Source: Paenibacillus sp. SYP-B4298
GTDB taxonomy: Bacteria > Bacillota > Bacilli > Paenibacillales > Paenibacillaceae
Length of the DNA stretch: 64,000 bases
Direction: 5' to 3'
Assembly (NCBI RefSeq): GCF_027627475.1
Contig: NZ_CP115484.1
Coordinates: 3,084,001 to 3,148,000, forward strand
Shown here: one piece after another, positions 29,207 to 40,451 of the stretch
Numbering within the stretch: position 1 is the stretch's first letter
Layout: each line of letters begins with the position of its first letter
Notes under the pieces: generated by a model
The model's database searches: none
Seen by the model: the letters and a program-made list of their open reading frames with translations, nothing else
What the model was told of the DNA's origin: nothing
Program-made: the position numbers and the translations under genes

Positions 29207-30427
29207 CTATGGCTCCTGCTTGATTTCCGTTCCATCATTCACATGAATGACGTAATGCTGCACTGTCCCATCACTGGAGCTAACCTCATAGCTTACTGTC
29301 TGATTATCCTCCGCCCAGTACAGGTTCGAGATGTCGCCTTGCTTCTCGCCCCCGCGGAACAGAAGCTCAGATGTTGACGCATTATAGATTTCCACAGATT
29401 TCCCGTTCACTGTGGCATGGTAGGCTCCGTTAGGAGACGCTGCTCCCGCAGAGTCCGAGCTGCTGGTAGGGGTAGCCAGGAGACTGGTGCCCACCTCTGG
29501 CTCAAAGGACATATCCGGGGCTTTAGGCGCTCTTTCCGCCTCCGGCGCGTCATAGGTTGGGGGCATGTCGCGCGCCCCGCCCCCCGGCGACTCATCAGAT
29601 GCCGCATGGTTCGATAGGTCCGCAGACCGCTTCTCCTCGGTTGCCCCCGGATAGTCTCCCGCAATACGCTGGTCTGCTGAGCTATACTCCTTGGGCGTTG
29701 CATCTGGCGCAGGAGGAGATGAAGGCGTGACCAGCTTCTGACTCTTATGGGTATCTTCAACTGCGCCGCCTGCTTGATCCTGGTGCGCAATGATGTTCAG
29801 TTGTTCCCGATCTGCGGATGGGGATGATTCAGCGGCCTCCTCCTTAGCCTTCCCTGTGGTGGATTCGTCTGGCGACGAACCGTCAAGCCCGTCCTCCTCG
29901 GAAGGCGAATTGCTAGCATCACTCGCGCTCAGCTTCGTAACATTCGAGCCCTCCCCCGCGGAAGCAGGGGCATTCGCTGCGCTGTGCTGCATGGCAAGAG
30001 GAGCGGAGCTCTCCATCGCTGTCGGCAATGTAGAGGGCGAATAGCTCAAAATAAAGACACCAGCGACAATTCCCGCCGCCGCTATGCCGCCCAGCAGACG
30101 ATAACGCGATAGCCAGCCTTTGCCGTTACGGCTAGGCGCACTTCGACGAGGCTGCTGCTCGGGAGGCAATACGCTTGCCTGCTCCTCCTCCTGCTTCCGC
30201 TCCAGTTCAATCTGCTCCAGACGCGGCATAATCGCATCGACCAGGCTATAGCTGGGCGTTACCTTAGGCAGATTCTCCAATTCAGAGGACAAGCGGCTCA
30301 ACCGTTCCAGCATCTCGGCGCAGTCCGGGCAATTCCTTGTATGGTTCATTAGAAGCTCGGTTTCCCGTTCGTCCAAATCCCCGTCCAGTTGTCTATTCAT
30401 TAGGTCTATCACCTCTTGGCAAGTCAT
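29207..30427 (-). CDS. anti-sigma factor with zinc-finger (zf-HC2) domain and long extracytoplasmic tail
   Basis: Membrane anti-sigma factor predicted to hold the ECF sigma factor encoded just upstream. The N-terminal zf-HC2 signature is visible: MTCQEVIDLM then HTRNCPDCAEML (H-x3-C-x2-C). One membrane segment (YRLLGGIAAAGIVAGVFILSY, near residues 110-130) separates it from about 270 residues outside the cell, mostly Ser/Pro/Glu/Asp-rich low complexity, ending with a small folded-looking domain (YHATVNGKSVEIYNAS ... YVIHVNDGTEI). Its ATG overlaps the sigma-factor stop as ATGA, typical of sigma/anti-sigma pairs. The inducing signal is unknown. Confidence 0.9.
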   Translation of the reverse strand: MTCQEVIDLMNRQLDGDLDERETELLMNHTRNCPDCAEMLERLSRLSSELENLPKVTPSYSLVDAIMPRLEQIELERKQEEEQASVLPPEQQPRRSAPSRNGKGWLSRYRLLGGIAAAGIVAGVFILSYSPSTLPTAMESSAPLAMQHSAANAPASAGEGSNVTKLSASDASNSPSEEDGLDGSSPDESTTGKAKEEAAESSPSADREQLNIIAHQDQAGGAVEDTHKSQKLVTPSSPPAPDATPKEYSSADQRIAGDYPGATEEKRSADLSNHAASDESPGGGARDMPPTYDAPEAERAPKAPDMSFEPEVGTSLLATPTSSSDSAGAASPNGAYHATVNGKSVEIYNASTSELLFRGGEKQGDISNLYWAEDNQTVSYEVSSSDGTVQHYVIHVNDGTEIKQEP

Positions 30428-30972
30428 CCTCGGACACCACCTTTCTGGTAATCATGTAGTAACGTTTGAAGCTGCTGTCTTGCCCGGAATAGATATGACT
30501 TCACTGTATTTAATGGTAAGTCAAGAGAGTCGGCAATTTCATTGTACGAGAAGTCCTGCAGATACCGCAGCACAACGACGGCGCGGTGATGCTCCGGCAG
30601 CTTGTCGATCGCCTCCCGTATATCCTTGGCGACATACGTGGAGAGCACCTCCTCCTCAACATTCTGCTTCTCCTGAAACACCATTTCATGCTCGTCGATC
30701 GATACCGTCGGCTTGCTGCGCCGGAATTTGTCGATACATATATTCGTTACGATTCGTTGTACCCATGTCTTGAACTGGGCCTTCTCCTCGTAGGAGCCAA
30801 TTTTCGTATAGATGCGGATGAGCGCCTCCTGCGCAGCATCCATAGCATCCTGTTCATTATTCACAATGTAGTAGGCTGTACGATATACATGGGTTTCTAT
30901 CTCGCGCAATAGGGTAATTAGAGCGTCGCGATCGCCCGATTGAGCGGCTCTTATGAGACCAGGCTCTACCAC
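30424..30972 (-). CDS. ECF-type RNA polymerase sigma factor
   Basis: Extracytoplasmic-function sigma factor, 182 residues. Region 2 is clear: AYYIVNNEQDAMDAAQEALIRIY and FKTWVQRIVTNICIDKFRR; region 4 ends in LPEHHRAVVVLRYLQDFSYNEIADSLDLPLNTVKSYLFRAR, a helix-turn-helix for the -35 box. Closest in style to the SigW/SigM group, but the exact class cannot be fixed by eye. GTG at 30972 is preceded by GAGAGGGGG. An ECF-like promoter lies just upstream, suggesting autoregulation. Confidence 0.92.
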   Translation of the reverse strand: MVEPGLIRAAQSGDRDALITLLREIETHVYRTAYYIVNNEQDAMDAAQEALIRIYTKIGSYEEKAQFKTWVQRIVTNICIDKFRRSKPTVSIDEHEMVFQEKQNVEEEVLSTYVAKDIREAIDKLPEHHRAVVVLRYLQDFSYNEIADSLDLPLNTVKSYLFRARQQLQTLLHDYQKGGVRG

Positions 30973-31001
30973 GAAGGATCCCCCTCTCTTGCAACCTTTC
31001 A

Positions 31002-31028
31002 GACGGAAAGGCTGAATTGAATGTTGCA
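31002..31028 (-). promoter_or_regulatory. candidate ECF autoregulatory promoter of the sigma gene
   Basis: Minus strand TGCAAC (31023-31028), 17 bases, CGTC (31002-31005). This is one mismatch from the TGAAAC...CGTC pattern recognised by SigW/SigM-type factors. About 30 bases before the GTG start. Confidence 0.5.
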
Positions 31029-31202
31029 GCTAAACCTGCAAATCTTTAAAAAATCTTTAGAAATTAAGACGCCCTTGACAATAAAAACTGAATGCAAGCG
31101 CTTGACTCCATATAAGCTCCATATAAGTATATGAAATGATACCCCGATTACGGCATCTTCTTCACTCTCATCTCCATCATCCAACCTTAAGAATAGCAGA
31201 AA

Positions 31203-31256
31203 ACAGCGCAAGCGTATACCCTGTTCTCACTACCACTAACAGGTTGCTTGCGCTGT
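31203..31256 (-). terminator. long terminator hairpin after comEC
   Basis: ACAGCGCAAGC (31203-31213) pairs with GCTTGCGCTGT (31246-31256), with a second CCTGT/ACAGG pair inside. On the minus strand it is followed by TTTTCTG. It ends the comEC transcript and insulates the ECF operon. Confidence 0.8.
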
Positions 31257-31330
31257 AAAACTAGATAAGCTGCCATAAGCAGAGAGCAGCAATATGCTGC
31301 GCCCTCCATACAGCCTGCTCTCACCACAGC

Positions 31331-34132
31331 CTATGGAAATCGTGTGCGCCAGGCTAGACCCTGGGCTGTGATGCGCAGTTGAATCTCCCCATGGCTGTCT
31401 GTCCGCAGCATGATGATGTCCTGCTCGTCCAGACGCCCCGTAACCAATGGATGCGGATGCCCATACGGATTGCTGCGGCCAGCGGAGATGAGCGCCACGG
31501 CTGGCTGCCAGTAACGCAGCCACAGCTCTGTCGTGGAGGTGCGGCTGCCGTGATGCGCCACCTTCAGCACATCGATCGGCCCGAGCGCTCGGGTTTGTGC
31601 TTGCAGCCGCTCCACCATTCGCCGCTCGCTCCCTGCCTCCATATCGCCTGTCAGCAGCAGCGTAGTGGAATACAGCTTGAGCAGAAGAACAACGCTCTGC
31701 TCATTTTGTTCCTTCACCTCAACAACCGCTGGCGGCTCCTCATCATCCTCGGCGCAGACAACAGACGGCCACAGCACCTCGATCGACATATGCGTCTCCA
31801 GCTCCCAACGGTCGCCTCCGCACGGCGCATAGACCGGAATTCCCTTGTCCAGTGCCGTCTGCAGCAGCCTCCTCGCATCGGCTGCCCCCGGCTTCGTCGA
31901 GCCATTCCACAGCAGTCTCTTGACCGGGATCGTCTCCAGCACCGCCTGCAAGCCACCGATATGGTCGCTATCCAGATGGGTAACCACGACCATCTCTAGT
32001 TGCTGCACACCGCGCTGCTTGAGCAGCGGCACCACAAGCTTGCGTCCGACCTCGAACGGGTCGCGCCGCTCACGCCACAGCTCGCTTGCCTTGCGGAAGG
32101 AGACCGTTCCGCCCCCGTCAATAAGCATATGCTTGCCTTGCGGGCTGCGAACCAGCAGCGCCTCCCCCTGACCCACATCCAGCATCTGTACATATGCCGC
32201 ATGATCCAGAATATGCGGAGCGTAGCCGTATCCCAGCAAGCCCAGCAACAGCAGCATGACAGTGCCTTGCCGCCAGTTGCCCCGCAGCCGCCTGGCATGG
32301 AGCCAAGCTATAGCACCAGTGTGATGACTCCGCTCCTGACGGTCACTCGTTGCTCCCCTCAAGGGCAGCAGCGGACCTGTCAGAGCCGAAGCTGCTCCCG
32401 CATGTAGTGCGTCTCCCTTCAGCTTCAGCTTGGTCGGGGCTGTTCTGCTCGATGCGGGGCCTCCCTGCAGCTCAAGACCCGGCCCAGCCGCCAAATGCGA
32501 CAACCAATCTCCAGAGTCCGAGCGTTCAGAGTCGCCGTCTTGAGGCTGACGTGAACGGGAGGCGGCTGACGGCAGCAGGCGTATGAGCAGCAGAACTGCG
32601 GCAAGCCACAGCGCGAGCCACCATAGCGGCGGCGATGGCCAGATGAGCTTCGTGAAGGCAATGCCGTCTAATTGGGTGATCGCACCAAAGGTCAGACGGT
32701 TCGTCAGCTTCACAAGCCAGGCGGCAGCCTCTCCTAGCGGCTGCCAGATGGAGAACAGCAGCAGCGACAGCGTACCCAGCGGCAGGCTGACCGAACTGAT
32801 TAACGGCACCAGCACCAGATTGGCCGGGAGCGATAGCAGATTGTAGCTGTTGAAATAATAGAGGGTTAACGGGAAAGCGACTAGCTCCGCCACCACAGAT
32901 ACAGCCAGCGTATCCAGCAGTGCCTTGCCCTTGCCCCAGTCCGGCAGCGCCCTGCGCAGCGGCGGAACCCCCAATATTAAGCCTGCTGTGACGAGAAAGG
33001 AAAATTGGAAGCTGACATTATCCAGCAGATACGGGTCTGCGGCCAACATGACGAGTGCGGCGACGGACAGCACATGCAGTCCGTCCTTGAGCGTCTGCCG
33101 TCTGGCGGCAAGCAGGCCGATCAGCGCCATAATACCAGCACGCACGACGGAAGGCGACGCACCGGATAACAGCACATAGATCGGCACAGCGGCAAGCAGC
33201 AGATCGATGCGGCTCTCACGAGTGAGGCGCAGCAGCCGAAGTAATAGGGTAAGGCCATATAGGAACACCGCAATATGCAAGCCGGATACCGCTAATATGT
33301 GGCTCATCCCAAGACCTGAGAACTGCAGATACTGCTCGGGGTCCATATCGTCGCGCATACCGATCACAAGCCCCTTCATATAGCCTGCATCCCCGTCCGG
33401 GTATAGACGGTCCAGTTGTGACGCCAGCTTGCTTCTCGCCTGATCCACCCTGCCCAGCAGGCTTGCAACCGTCCAGGGGTCGCCTGCCTCATATCGGATG
33501 GCCCCGGCTCCCTCAATGCTTGCCAGCCAGTGAATGCGCTGCGACCGCAGATAACGTCGGTAATCAAAGGCGCCGTAGTTGGCTGCCTCTGCCGGCAGCT
33601 TAAGCTCGGCCTCTGCCTCTATCGTCCCGCCGCGCTGCCATGTTAATGCAAGCTGCTGCTCCTCCTGCTGCTGCAGCCGAACATGGATGAGCAGCCGTTC
33701 CCGCAGCTCGACCCGCTCTGGCTGAGCGCTCTCTGGATGCAGGACGGCCTGCCGTGCGCGTATTCGGAACGACGCCCGATCGCCATCGACTGCAACCGGG
33801 GAGATCAGCTCGCCTGACAGCCGTACTCGGATCGGCAGTGAATTCGGGAACTCGGCCTGACTGGCGGCTGCCAGCTCCGGCAGTCCAGTCGCATGGTGCA
33901 GGTCCACCGCCATGCGCTCAACTGCCGACAATCCATAAGCGGCAAGCAGCAGTACTGCCAGCACCTTGCCCAGCCTGCCTGCCACAACCAACGCCGAGAG
34001 CAGGACAATTAATCCGCCTCCGAGCAAGGCAGCGGAAGCCGCATTCCCTGCTGCGACGGCAGCATTGCCTGCAACCCAGCATAAAGCAAGCCAGACGAGC
34101 GGCCTGCGCACGGTTACAGCCTGGTTTATCAT
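31331..34132 (-). CDS. comEC: DNA internalisation competence protein ComEC/Rec2
   Basis: Membrane channel that carries single-stranded DNA into the cell during transformation. N-terminal hydrophobic segments and an OB-like extracellular region, the competence domain with GLGMSHILAVSGLHIAVFLYG near residue 290, further membrane helices, and a C-terminal metallo-beta-lactamase-like nuclease domain (VQMLDVGQGEALLVRSPQGK, VVTHLDSDHIGGL, KVAHHGSRTST). 933 residues, longer than Bacillus (776), partly from a hydrophilic insertion of roughly 80 residues before the last membrane segment. ATG at 34132 fixed by CAGGAGGTAAAA. Confidence 0.94.
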   Translation of the reverse strand: MINQAVTVRRPLVWLALCWVAGNAAVAAGNAASAALLGGGLIVLLSALVVAGRLGKVLAVLLLAAYGLSAVERMAVDLHHATGLPELAAASQAEFPNSLPIRVRLSGELISPVAVDGDRASFRIRARQAVLHPESAQPERVELRERLLIHVRLQQQEEQQLALTWQRGGTIEAEAELKLPAEAANYGAFDYRRYLRSQRIHWLASIEGAGAIRYEAGDPWTVASLLGRVDQARSKLASQLDRLYPDGDAGYMKGLVIGMRDDMDPEQYLQFSGLGMSHILAVSGLHIAVFLYGLTLLLRLLRLTRESRIDLLLAAVPIYVLLSGASPSVVRAGIMALIGLLAARRQTLKDGLHVLSVAALVMLAADPYLLDNVSFQFSFLVTAGLILGVPPLRRALPDWGKGKALLDTLAVSVVAELVAFPLTLYYFNSYNLLSLPANLVLVPLISSVSLPLGTLSLLLFSIWQPLGEAAAWLVKLTNRLTFGAITQLDGIAFTKLIWPSPPLWWLALWLAAVLLLIRLLPSAASRSRQPQDGDSERSDSGDWLSHLAAGPGLELQGGPASSRTAPTKLKLKGDALHAGAASALTGPLLPLRGATSDRQERSHHTGAIAWLHARRLRGNWRQGTVMLLLLGLLGYGYAPHILDHAAYVQMLDVGQGEALLVRSPQGKHMLIDGGGTVSFRKASELWRERRDPFEVGRKLVVPLLKQRGVQQLEMVVVTHLDSDHIGGLQAVLETIPVKRLLWNGSTKPGAADARRLLQTALDKGIPVYAPCGGDRWELETHMSIEVLWPSVVCAEDDEEPPAVVEVKEQNEQSVVLLLKLYSTTLLLTGDMEAGSERRMVERLQAQTRALGPIDVLKVAHHGSRTSTTELWLRYWQPAVALISAGRSNPYGHPHPLVTGRLDEQDIIMLRTDSHGEIQLRITAQGLAWRTRFP

Positions 34133-34221
34133 TTTTACCTCCTGTCTCAAGCGTAAACGGCGACGCCCTACCTTGGTAGGCAAAGCTTCGTTTCGCGTCT
34201 AACGTCTACTTTTTGCAATGA

Positions 34222-34264
34222 CAAAAAAACACCCCGTAACACGTGTTGCCGTGTTACAGGGTGC
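34222..34264 (-). terminator. terminator between comEB and comEC
   Basis: CACCCCGTAACACG (34230-34243) pairs with CGTGTTACAGGGTG (34251-34264, one mismatch); on the minus strand it is followed by a run of seven T. It sits 35 bases after the comEB stop and about 100 bases before comEC. Confidence 0.8.
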
Positions 34265-34298
34265 TTCCCTGTTATAATTATTCAGTTTCTATCCAACA

Positions 34299-34823
34299 CT
34301 AGGCTTGAATATCCATCACCGTCTGCGGGGGCGGCGCATAATGCTCCAGGCAACGGAACAGCAGTCCCTTTTGCTTCATCAGACGCCCAACCTTCTCGCT
34401 ATCCTTCATATAAGCGCGATGATAGACGATTTCCTTAATCCCGCTGTTCGCAAGCATATTGGCACAGGTCCAGCAAGGCTGATCCGTTACATATACGGTC
34501 GAGCCCTCCCGATGAATTCTGTCCGTGAACAGCAGTAGATTCTGCTCCGCATGAATCGTGCGAATGCAACGCTGCTTCTTCACCATCTGCTCCTGCCCAT
34601 CCTGCTGCTGCAGCTCATATTCCTCCACGATCATGCAGCCTTCCTCCGAGCAGTCCGGGGCGCCTGATGGAGCACCGTTATAAGCGGTGCCCAGCAGATT
34701 TCTCCCCTGTACGAGTACAGCGCCTACATGCCTGCGCGGACAGCGGGACCTCGTAGAGGCCATATATGCGATGTCCATAAAATAAGTATCCCAATCTTTT
34801 CGCACAGCTTCATGGCTTGCCAT
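34299..34823 (-). CDS. comEB: ComE operon protein 2, dCMP/cytidine deaminase family
   Basis: Zinc-dependent deaminase family protein. Catalytic motifs: IHAEQNLLL (HAE) and TDQPCWTCANMLANSG (PCxxC), plus the N-terminal SRCPRRHVGAVLVQ and GTAYNGAPSGAPDC blocks typical of deoxycytidylate deaminases. 174 residues. In Bacillus comEB is dispensable for transformation despite being in the com operon, so a nucleotide-metabolism role (dCMP to dUMP) is the likely function. Here it is separated from comEA by metY and from comEC by a terminator. Confidence 0.93.
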   Translation of the reverse strand: MASHEAVRKDWDTYFMDIAYMASTRSRCPRRHVGAVLVQGRNLLGTAYNGAPSGAPDCSEEGCMIVEEYELQQQDGQEQMVKKQRCIRTIHAEQNLLLFTDRIHREGSTVYVTDQPCWTCANMLANSGIKEIVYHRAYMKDSEKVGRLMKQKGLLFRCLEHYAPPPQTVMDIQA

Positions 34824-34882
34824 CGTGCCTTTCTTCCTTTCCTTGCTAGAGACACACAGCCATAGGCTGCCGAGCTTTCCGA

Positions 34883-36208
<1,326 letters not shown>

Positions 36209-36288
36209 TTAGCGGCCTTGAGTGAATGCTTCCACCTGAGAGCAAATGAAAACTATTCCCCTTTAACCTTATGGCTATTCTCTCATAT

Positions 36289-36957
36289 TCATGGTACGAC
36301 GACAATGCTGTTTTTTATTTTTTCGAGCATTTTGGAACCAATCCCCTTGACACGAGTCAGCTCCTCCACCGTCTGAAATCGACCATTGCGGCTTCTGTCC
36401 TCAACGATCGCCCGGGCTTTGGCTGGCCCGATCCCCGGCAGCGAATCCAGCTCCTCCACTCCGGCTAGGTTGATATTGAGCCGCCCCAGCGCATCCGTCA
36501 TCGGCTCCGCTACACATGCAGAAGCTGCAACACCTTCTCCCCGAGGCGAAGATGTCTGACAACTCTCTTCATCCTCTCCCCGCTGGCTGCCTGACTCATC
36601 CGACAACTGCGCTTGCGCAGCTCCCTTACCGTCTGCGCTGGCTGTCTCTGGCAGAGGCATGGAGGCTTCGGGCTGTGCTGCCTCCTGTTGGGCTTTATCT
36701 GGCAGCGTCTTGCTTTCTAGCGTGGCGGCACTGTGCGCCGCTAGCCCATGATCCTTCCCCGATCCAGACTCCTCGAGCATTGCTTCTGGCTCCTGACCGC
36801 CCAACGCCGCAGCAAGCTGCGCGTCAAGCCGCGTCCAGCCTGGCGGCTCATCTGCTTCTCCCATCCACCAGGCCGCCGCCAACAGCAGCGCACCCGCGCC
36901 CAGCAGCAGCAGGATTGCCCAGCGGACGGGAGCAGAGCTTGTCAGAACTTCTCTCAT
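36289..36957 (-). CDS. comEA: competence DNA receptor ComEA (helix-hairpin-helix)
   Basis: Membrane-anchored DNA-binding protein that takes DNA from the pilus to ComEC. One N-terminal membrane segment (WAILLLLGAGALLLAAAWW), a flexible Glu/Ser/Ala-rich linker of about 100 residues, and a C-terminal double helix-hairpin-helix domain (LNINLAGVEELDSLPGIGPA ... VKGIGSKMLEKIKNSIVV). 222 residues. ATG 36957 preceded by GAAGGAGAATGAATA. Divergent from comER as in Bacillus. Confidence 0.94.
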   Translation of the reverse strand: MREVLTSSAPVRWAILLLLGAGALLLAAAWWMGEADEPPGWTRLDAQLAAALGGQEPEAMLEESGSGKDHGLAAHSAATLESKTLPDKAQQEAAQPEASMPLPETASADGKGAAQAQLSDESGSQRGEDEESCQTSSPRGEGVAASACVAEPMTDALGRLNINLAGVEELDSLPGIGPAKARAIVEDRSRNGRFQTVEELTRVKGIGSKMLEKIKNSIVVVP

Positions 36958-37128
36958 TATTCATTCTCCTTCCAGATTCTAATACTGGTGCATCGCTATC
37001 CGCACCGTCTTCATGCAGGGACGGAGCTTCCTCCAGCTCAGAGCAAAAAATTATCATGTTGTCCAAGCCACGTTACATATGGTATGTAAAGCAGCGTACA
37101 TATGCGCCGTGTAAGGGAGGGTATCTAA

Positions 37129-37971
37129 ATGAAAATCGGTTTTATCGGAACCGGGAGCATGGGCAGCCTGCTGGTGGATGCGTTCATTCAGTCAGGCGCG
37201 CTGCTGCCGGGCCAAATCAAGGCAGCCAACCGCTCCTTCACAAAGGCGGAATGCCTCGCAAAGAAGCATCCGGGATTGCAGGCAGTACCTGCCAATGTTG
37301 AAGCAGCACTCGGCAGCGATATGGTGTTCTTATGCATCAAGCCCCTTGAATATAAAACGGTGCTGGACGAAATAAAGGCCAGCTTGCAGCCGGAACAAAT
37401 GATCATCTCGATCACAAGTCCAGTGCTTCTGGCCCAATTGGAGGAATATGTGCCTTCCAAGGTTGCGAAGGTCATTCCCAGTATAACCAACTACACGCTT
37501 AGCGGCGCTTCGTTGTGCATGTATGGCAGCAGGATGAACGAGCACGATCAATATGTGCTTGAGGAGCTGCTTGGATATATTAGCCGACCGCTGCGCATCA
37601 CAGAGCGCTATACCCGTGTCGTCTCCGACCTGTCGAGCTGTGGCCCGGCATTCTTCGCATATCTGCTGGAGCAATTCATTGATGCCGCCGTGGAAGAGAC
37701 GGGAATTGACAGGGATGAAGCGATCACCCTCGCCAGCAGCATGCTGCTTGGTACGGGCAAGCTACTGACCGAGGGCGGCTTCACACCATCCGAGCTGCAG
37801 GCTCGCGTATCCGTTCCCGGTGGCATCACCGCCCAGGCGCTCCACCTGCTGGACAACGAGTTGGATGGTGTGTTTAACCGACTCATCAGAACGACGCATG
37901 CCAAGTATGATGAGGATGTGGGGAAAGTAGCCGCTGCGTTCTACGAGCAGCGCATCCAGGGCCCCGGCTGA
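37129..37971 (+). CDS. comER: late competence protein ComER, pyrroline-5-carboxylate reductase family
   Basis: NAD(P)-binding protein of the ProC family; begins MKIGFIGTGSMGSLLVDAF (Rossmann GxGxxG) and has the ProC-like C-terminal block ELQARVSVPGGITAQALHLL. 280 residues. Divergently transcribed from comEA, the same arrangement as in Bacillus subtilis, where ComER is linked to competence and sporulation/biofilm control but its reaction is unknown. Binding site AGGGAGGG seven bases before ATG. Converges with leuS, only 15 bases apart, with no terminator visible between them. Confidence 0.92.
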   Translation: MKIGFIGTGSMGSLLVDAFIQSGALLPGQIKAANRSFTKAECLAKKHPGLQAVPANVEAALGSDMVFLCIKPLEYKTVLDEIKASLQPEQMIISITSPVLLAQLEEYVPSKVAKVIPSITNYTLSGASLCMYGSRMNEHDQYVLEELLGYISRPLRITERYTRVVSDLSSCGPAFFAYLLEQFIDAAVEETGIDRDEAITLASSMLLGTGKLLTEGGFTPSELQARVSVPGGITAQALHLLDNELDGVFNRLIRTTHAKYDEDVGKVAAAFYEQRIQGPG

Positions 37972-37986
37972 GGAGCCTTCTGCGTC

Positions 37987-40422
37987 CTAGGAGACGACGA
38001 TGTTGACCAGCTTGCCTTTGACCGCAATGACCTTGCGAACGGTTTTGCCGGAGATGGCCTCCTGTACTTTATCCAGCTCTCTGGCCTTCTCCTCCATCCC
38101 CTGCTGATCCAGATCAGCAGGCACAGACAAGCGTTGCACAATTTTGCCGTTGACCTGTACCACGATCTCAACCTCCTGATCCACTGTCCAGGCTGCATCA
38201 TACTTCGGCCAGGACACATAGGAGATGGAGCCGTCATGTCCAAGCCTGCTCCACAGCTCCTCCGTAATATGCGGAGCGATCGGCGACAGCATCTGCACCA
38301 GATGCTCCATCGCCGTCCGCGGCAGCTCCTCGCTCTTGTACGCTTCATTGACGAAGATCATCAGTTGGCTGATCGCCGTATTGAAGCGGAGGTTGTCCAG
38401 ATCCTCGGTAACCTTCTTAATCGTGCGATGCCAGACGCGCTTGAACGCATCGCTACCCTCGCCATCGGTAATTTTCGGATTGAGGCTTCCGTCTTCGCCT
38501 ACATACAAGCGCCATACACGGCTCAGGAAGCGGTATGCGCCCTCAACCCCGTTCGTATTCCACGGCTTCGTTGCCTCGAGCGGCCCCATGAACATTTCGT
38601 ACATCCGCAATGTATCGGCGCCATACTCATTGACGATGTCATCCGGGTTGATGACATTGCCGCGCGATTTGCTCATTTTCTCATTGTTCGTGCCCAGGAT
38701 CATGCCCTGGTTAACCAGCTTGTGGAACGGCTCCTTGGTCGAGACCACGCCCAGATCATACAGCACCTTGTGCCAGAAGCGGGCATACAGCAGGTGGAGC
38801 ACCGCATGCTCCGCACCGCCGATGTACAGATCGACAGGCAGCCATTGCTCCTGCTTCTCCTTGGAGCAGATCTCCTGATCGTTATGCGGATCAATGAACC
38901 GCAAGTAGTACCAGCAGCTTCCTGCCCACTGCGGCATTGTATTCGTCTCGCGACGCGCCTTCATGCCGGTCTCGGGATCGATCGTCTCCACCCAGTCGGT
39001 CACGACAGCCAGCGGCGATTCGCCAGTGCCAGACGGGGTAATATGATCGACATCCGGCAGCACCAGTGGCAGCTCGGACTCCGGCACCGTCTTCATCGTG
39101 CCATCCTCCAGATGCAGCACCGGGATCGGCTCGCCCCAATAACGCTGGCGGCTGAACAGCCAGTCGCGCAGACGGTAGGTCACCTTGCCACAGCCCTTGC
39201 CCTCTTGCTCCAGCCAGGCGATCATAGCCGCAATCGCTTCCTCGTTGTTCTTGCCGTCGAGATGGCCGGAATTCACATGCGGACCGTCTCCCGCGTAGGC
39301 CTCCTGGGTCACATCGCCGCCCTGCACCACCTCAATAATCGGCAGGTCGAACTGCTTGGCGAATTCCCAGTCGCGCTGGTCATGACCCGGAACGGCCATG
39401 ATGGCCCCGGTGCCGTAGCCTGCGAGCACATAATCAGCAATCCAGATCGGCACCTTGGCGCCATTGACCGGATTGACCGCATACGCCCCCGTGAACACGC
39501 CGGTCTTCTCCTTGGCCAGGTCGGTACGCTCCAGATCGCTCTTGCGCGCAGCATTCTCCTGATACGCTTCGACCGCTGAACGCTGGGCATCAGTTGTAAT
39601 GCGGGCGACGAGCTCATGCTCAGGCGCGAGCACACAATAGGTGGAGCCGAACAGCGTATCCGGGCGGGTCGTGAAGACAACCAGCGAAGCATCATGACCA
39701 TCGATCGCAAAGGTCACCTCCGCGCCCTTGGATTTGCCAATCCAGTTGCGCTGCATATCCTTGATGCTCTCGCTCCAGTCCAGCTCCTCCAGATCCTCGA
39801 GCAGCCTCTCGGCATAAGCCGTAATCTTCAGCATCCACTGGCGCATCGGACGGCGGATGACCGGATGGCCTCCGCGCTCGCTCAGACCGTCAATGACTTC
39901 CTCATTGGCCAGCACCGTACCGAGCGCCGGACACCAGTTGACCGGAACCTCCGCTACATAAGCCAGCCCTTTCTTGTATAGCTGAATAAAAATCCATTGC
40001 GTCCATTTATAGTAGTTCGGATCGGTTGTGCTGAATTCACGCTCCCAGTCATACGAGAAGCCCAGCGACTTGATCTGACGGCGGAAATTATCAATATTCT
40101 TAAATGTAATATCGCGCGGATGCTGCCCGGTGTCGAGCGCATGCTGTTCCGCAGGCAGGCCGAATGCGTCCCAGCCCATCGGATGGAGCACGTTATAGCC
40201 CTGCATTCTTTTGTAGCGGGATACAATATCTGTCGCCGTGTAGCCTTCGGGATGGCCGACATGCAGCCCTGCCCCTGAAGGATAAGGGAACATGTCCAGC
40301 GCATAGAACTTGGGCTTGTCCGCATCCTCTGTCGTTTTGAACGTTTGATGCTCATCCCAGTACTGCTGCCATTTCGGTTCAATCACAAGGGGCTGATAGC
40401 CCTGCTGACGTTCTTCACTCAT
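37987..40422 (-). CDS. leuS: leucyl-tRNA synthetase
   Basis: Class I aminoacyl-tRNA synthetase charging tRNA-Leu. HIGH motif as [12 protein letters not shown] near residue 50, KMSKSRGN near residue 570, and a CP1 editing domain in between ([38 protein letters not shown]). 811 residues, the bacterial norm. ATG 40422 has AAGGAGG nine bases upstream. It has its own promoter and a 270-base leader with a terminator, described separately. Bacillus has leuS elsewhere, so its place between yqeM and comER is a lineage feature. Confidence 0.97.
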   Translation of the reverse strand: MSEERQQGYQPLVIEPKWQQYWDEHQTFKTTEDADKPKFYALDMFPYPSGAGLHVGHPEGYTATDIVSRYKRMQGYNVLHPMGWDAFGLPAEQHALDTGQHPRDITFKNIDNFRRQIKSLGFSYDWEREFSTTDPNYYKWTQWIFIQLYKKGLAYVAEVPVNWCPALGTVLANEEVIDGLSERGGHPVIRRPMRQWMLKITAYAERLLEDLEELDWSESIKDMQRNWIGKSKGAEVTFAIDGHDASLVVFTTRPDTLFGSTYCVLAPEHELVARITTDAQRSAVEAYQENAARKSDLERTDLAKEKTGVFTGAYAVNPVNGAKVPIWIADYVLAGYGTGAIMAVPGHDQRDWEFAKQFDLPIIEVVQGGDVTQEAYAGDGPHVNSGHLDGKNNEEAIAAMIAWLEQEGKGCGKVTYRLRDWLFSRQRYWGEPIPVLHLEDGTMKTVPESELPLVLPDVDHITPSGTGESPLAVVTDWVETIDPETGMKARRETNTMPQWAGSCWYYLRFIDPHNDQEICSKEKQEQWLPVDLYIGGAEHAVLHLLYARFWHKVLYDLGVVSTKEPFHKLVNQGMILGTNNEKMSKSRGNVINPDDIVNEYGADTLRMYEMFMGPLEATKPWNTNGVEGAYRFLSRVWRLYVGEDGSLNPKITDGEGSDAFKRVWHRTIKKVTEDLDNLRFNTAISQLMIFVNEAYKSEELPRTAMEHLVQMLSPIAPHITEELWSRLGHDGSISYVSWPKYDAAWTVDQEVEIVVQVNGKIVQRLSVPADLDQQGMEEKARELDKVQEAISGKTVRKVIAVKGKLVNIVVS

Positions 40423-40451
40423 CACGAATTGCCTCCTTAGATTCAAACGGC

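Noticed and set aside
38134-39579. Open frame of 481 codons opposite leuS
   Set aside because: Antisense to leuS, no similarity and no binding site.
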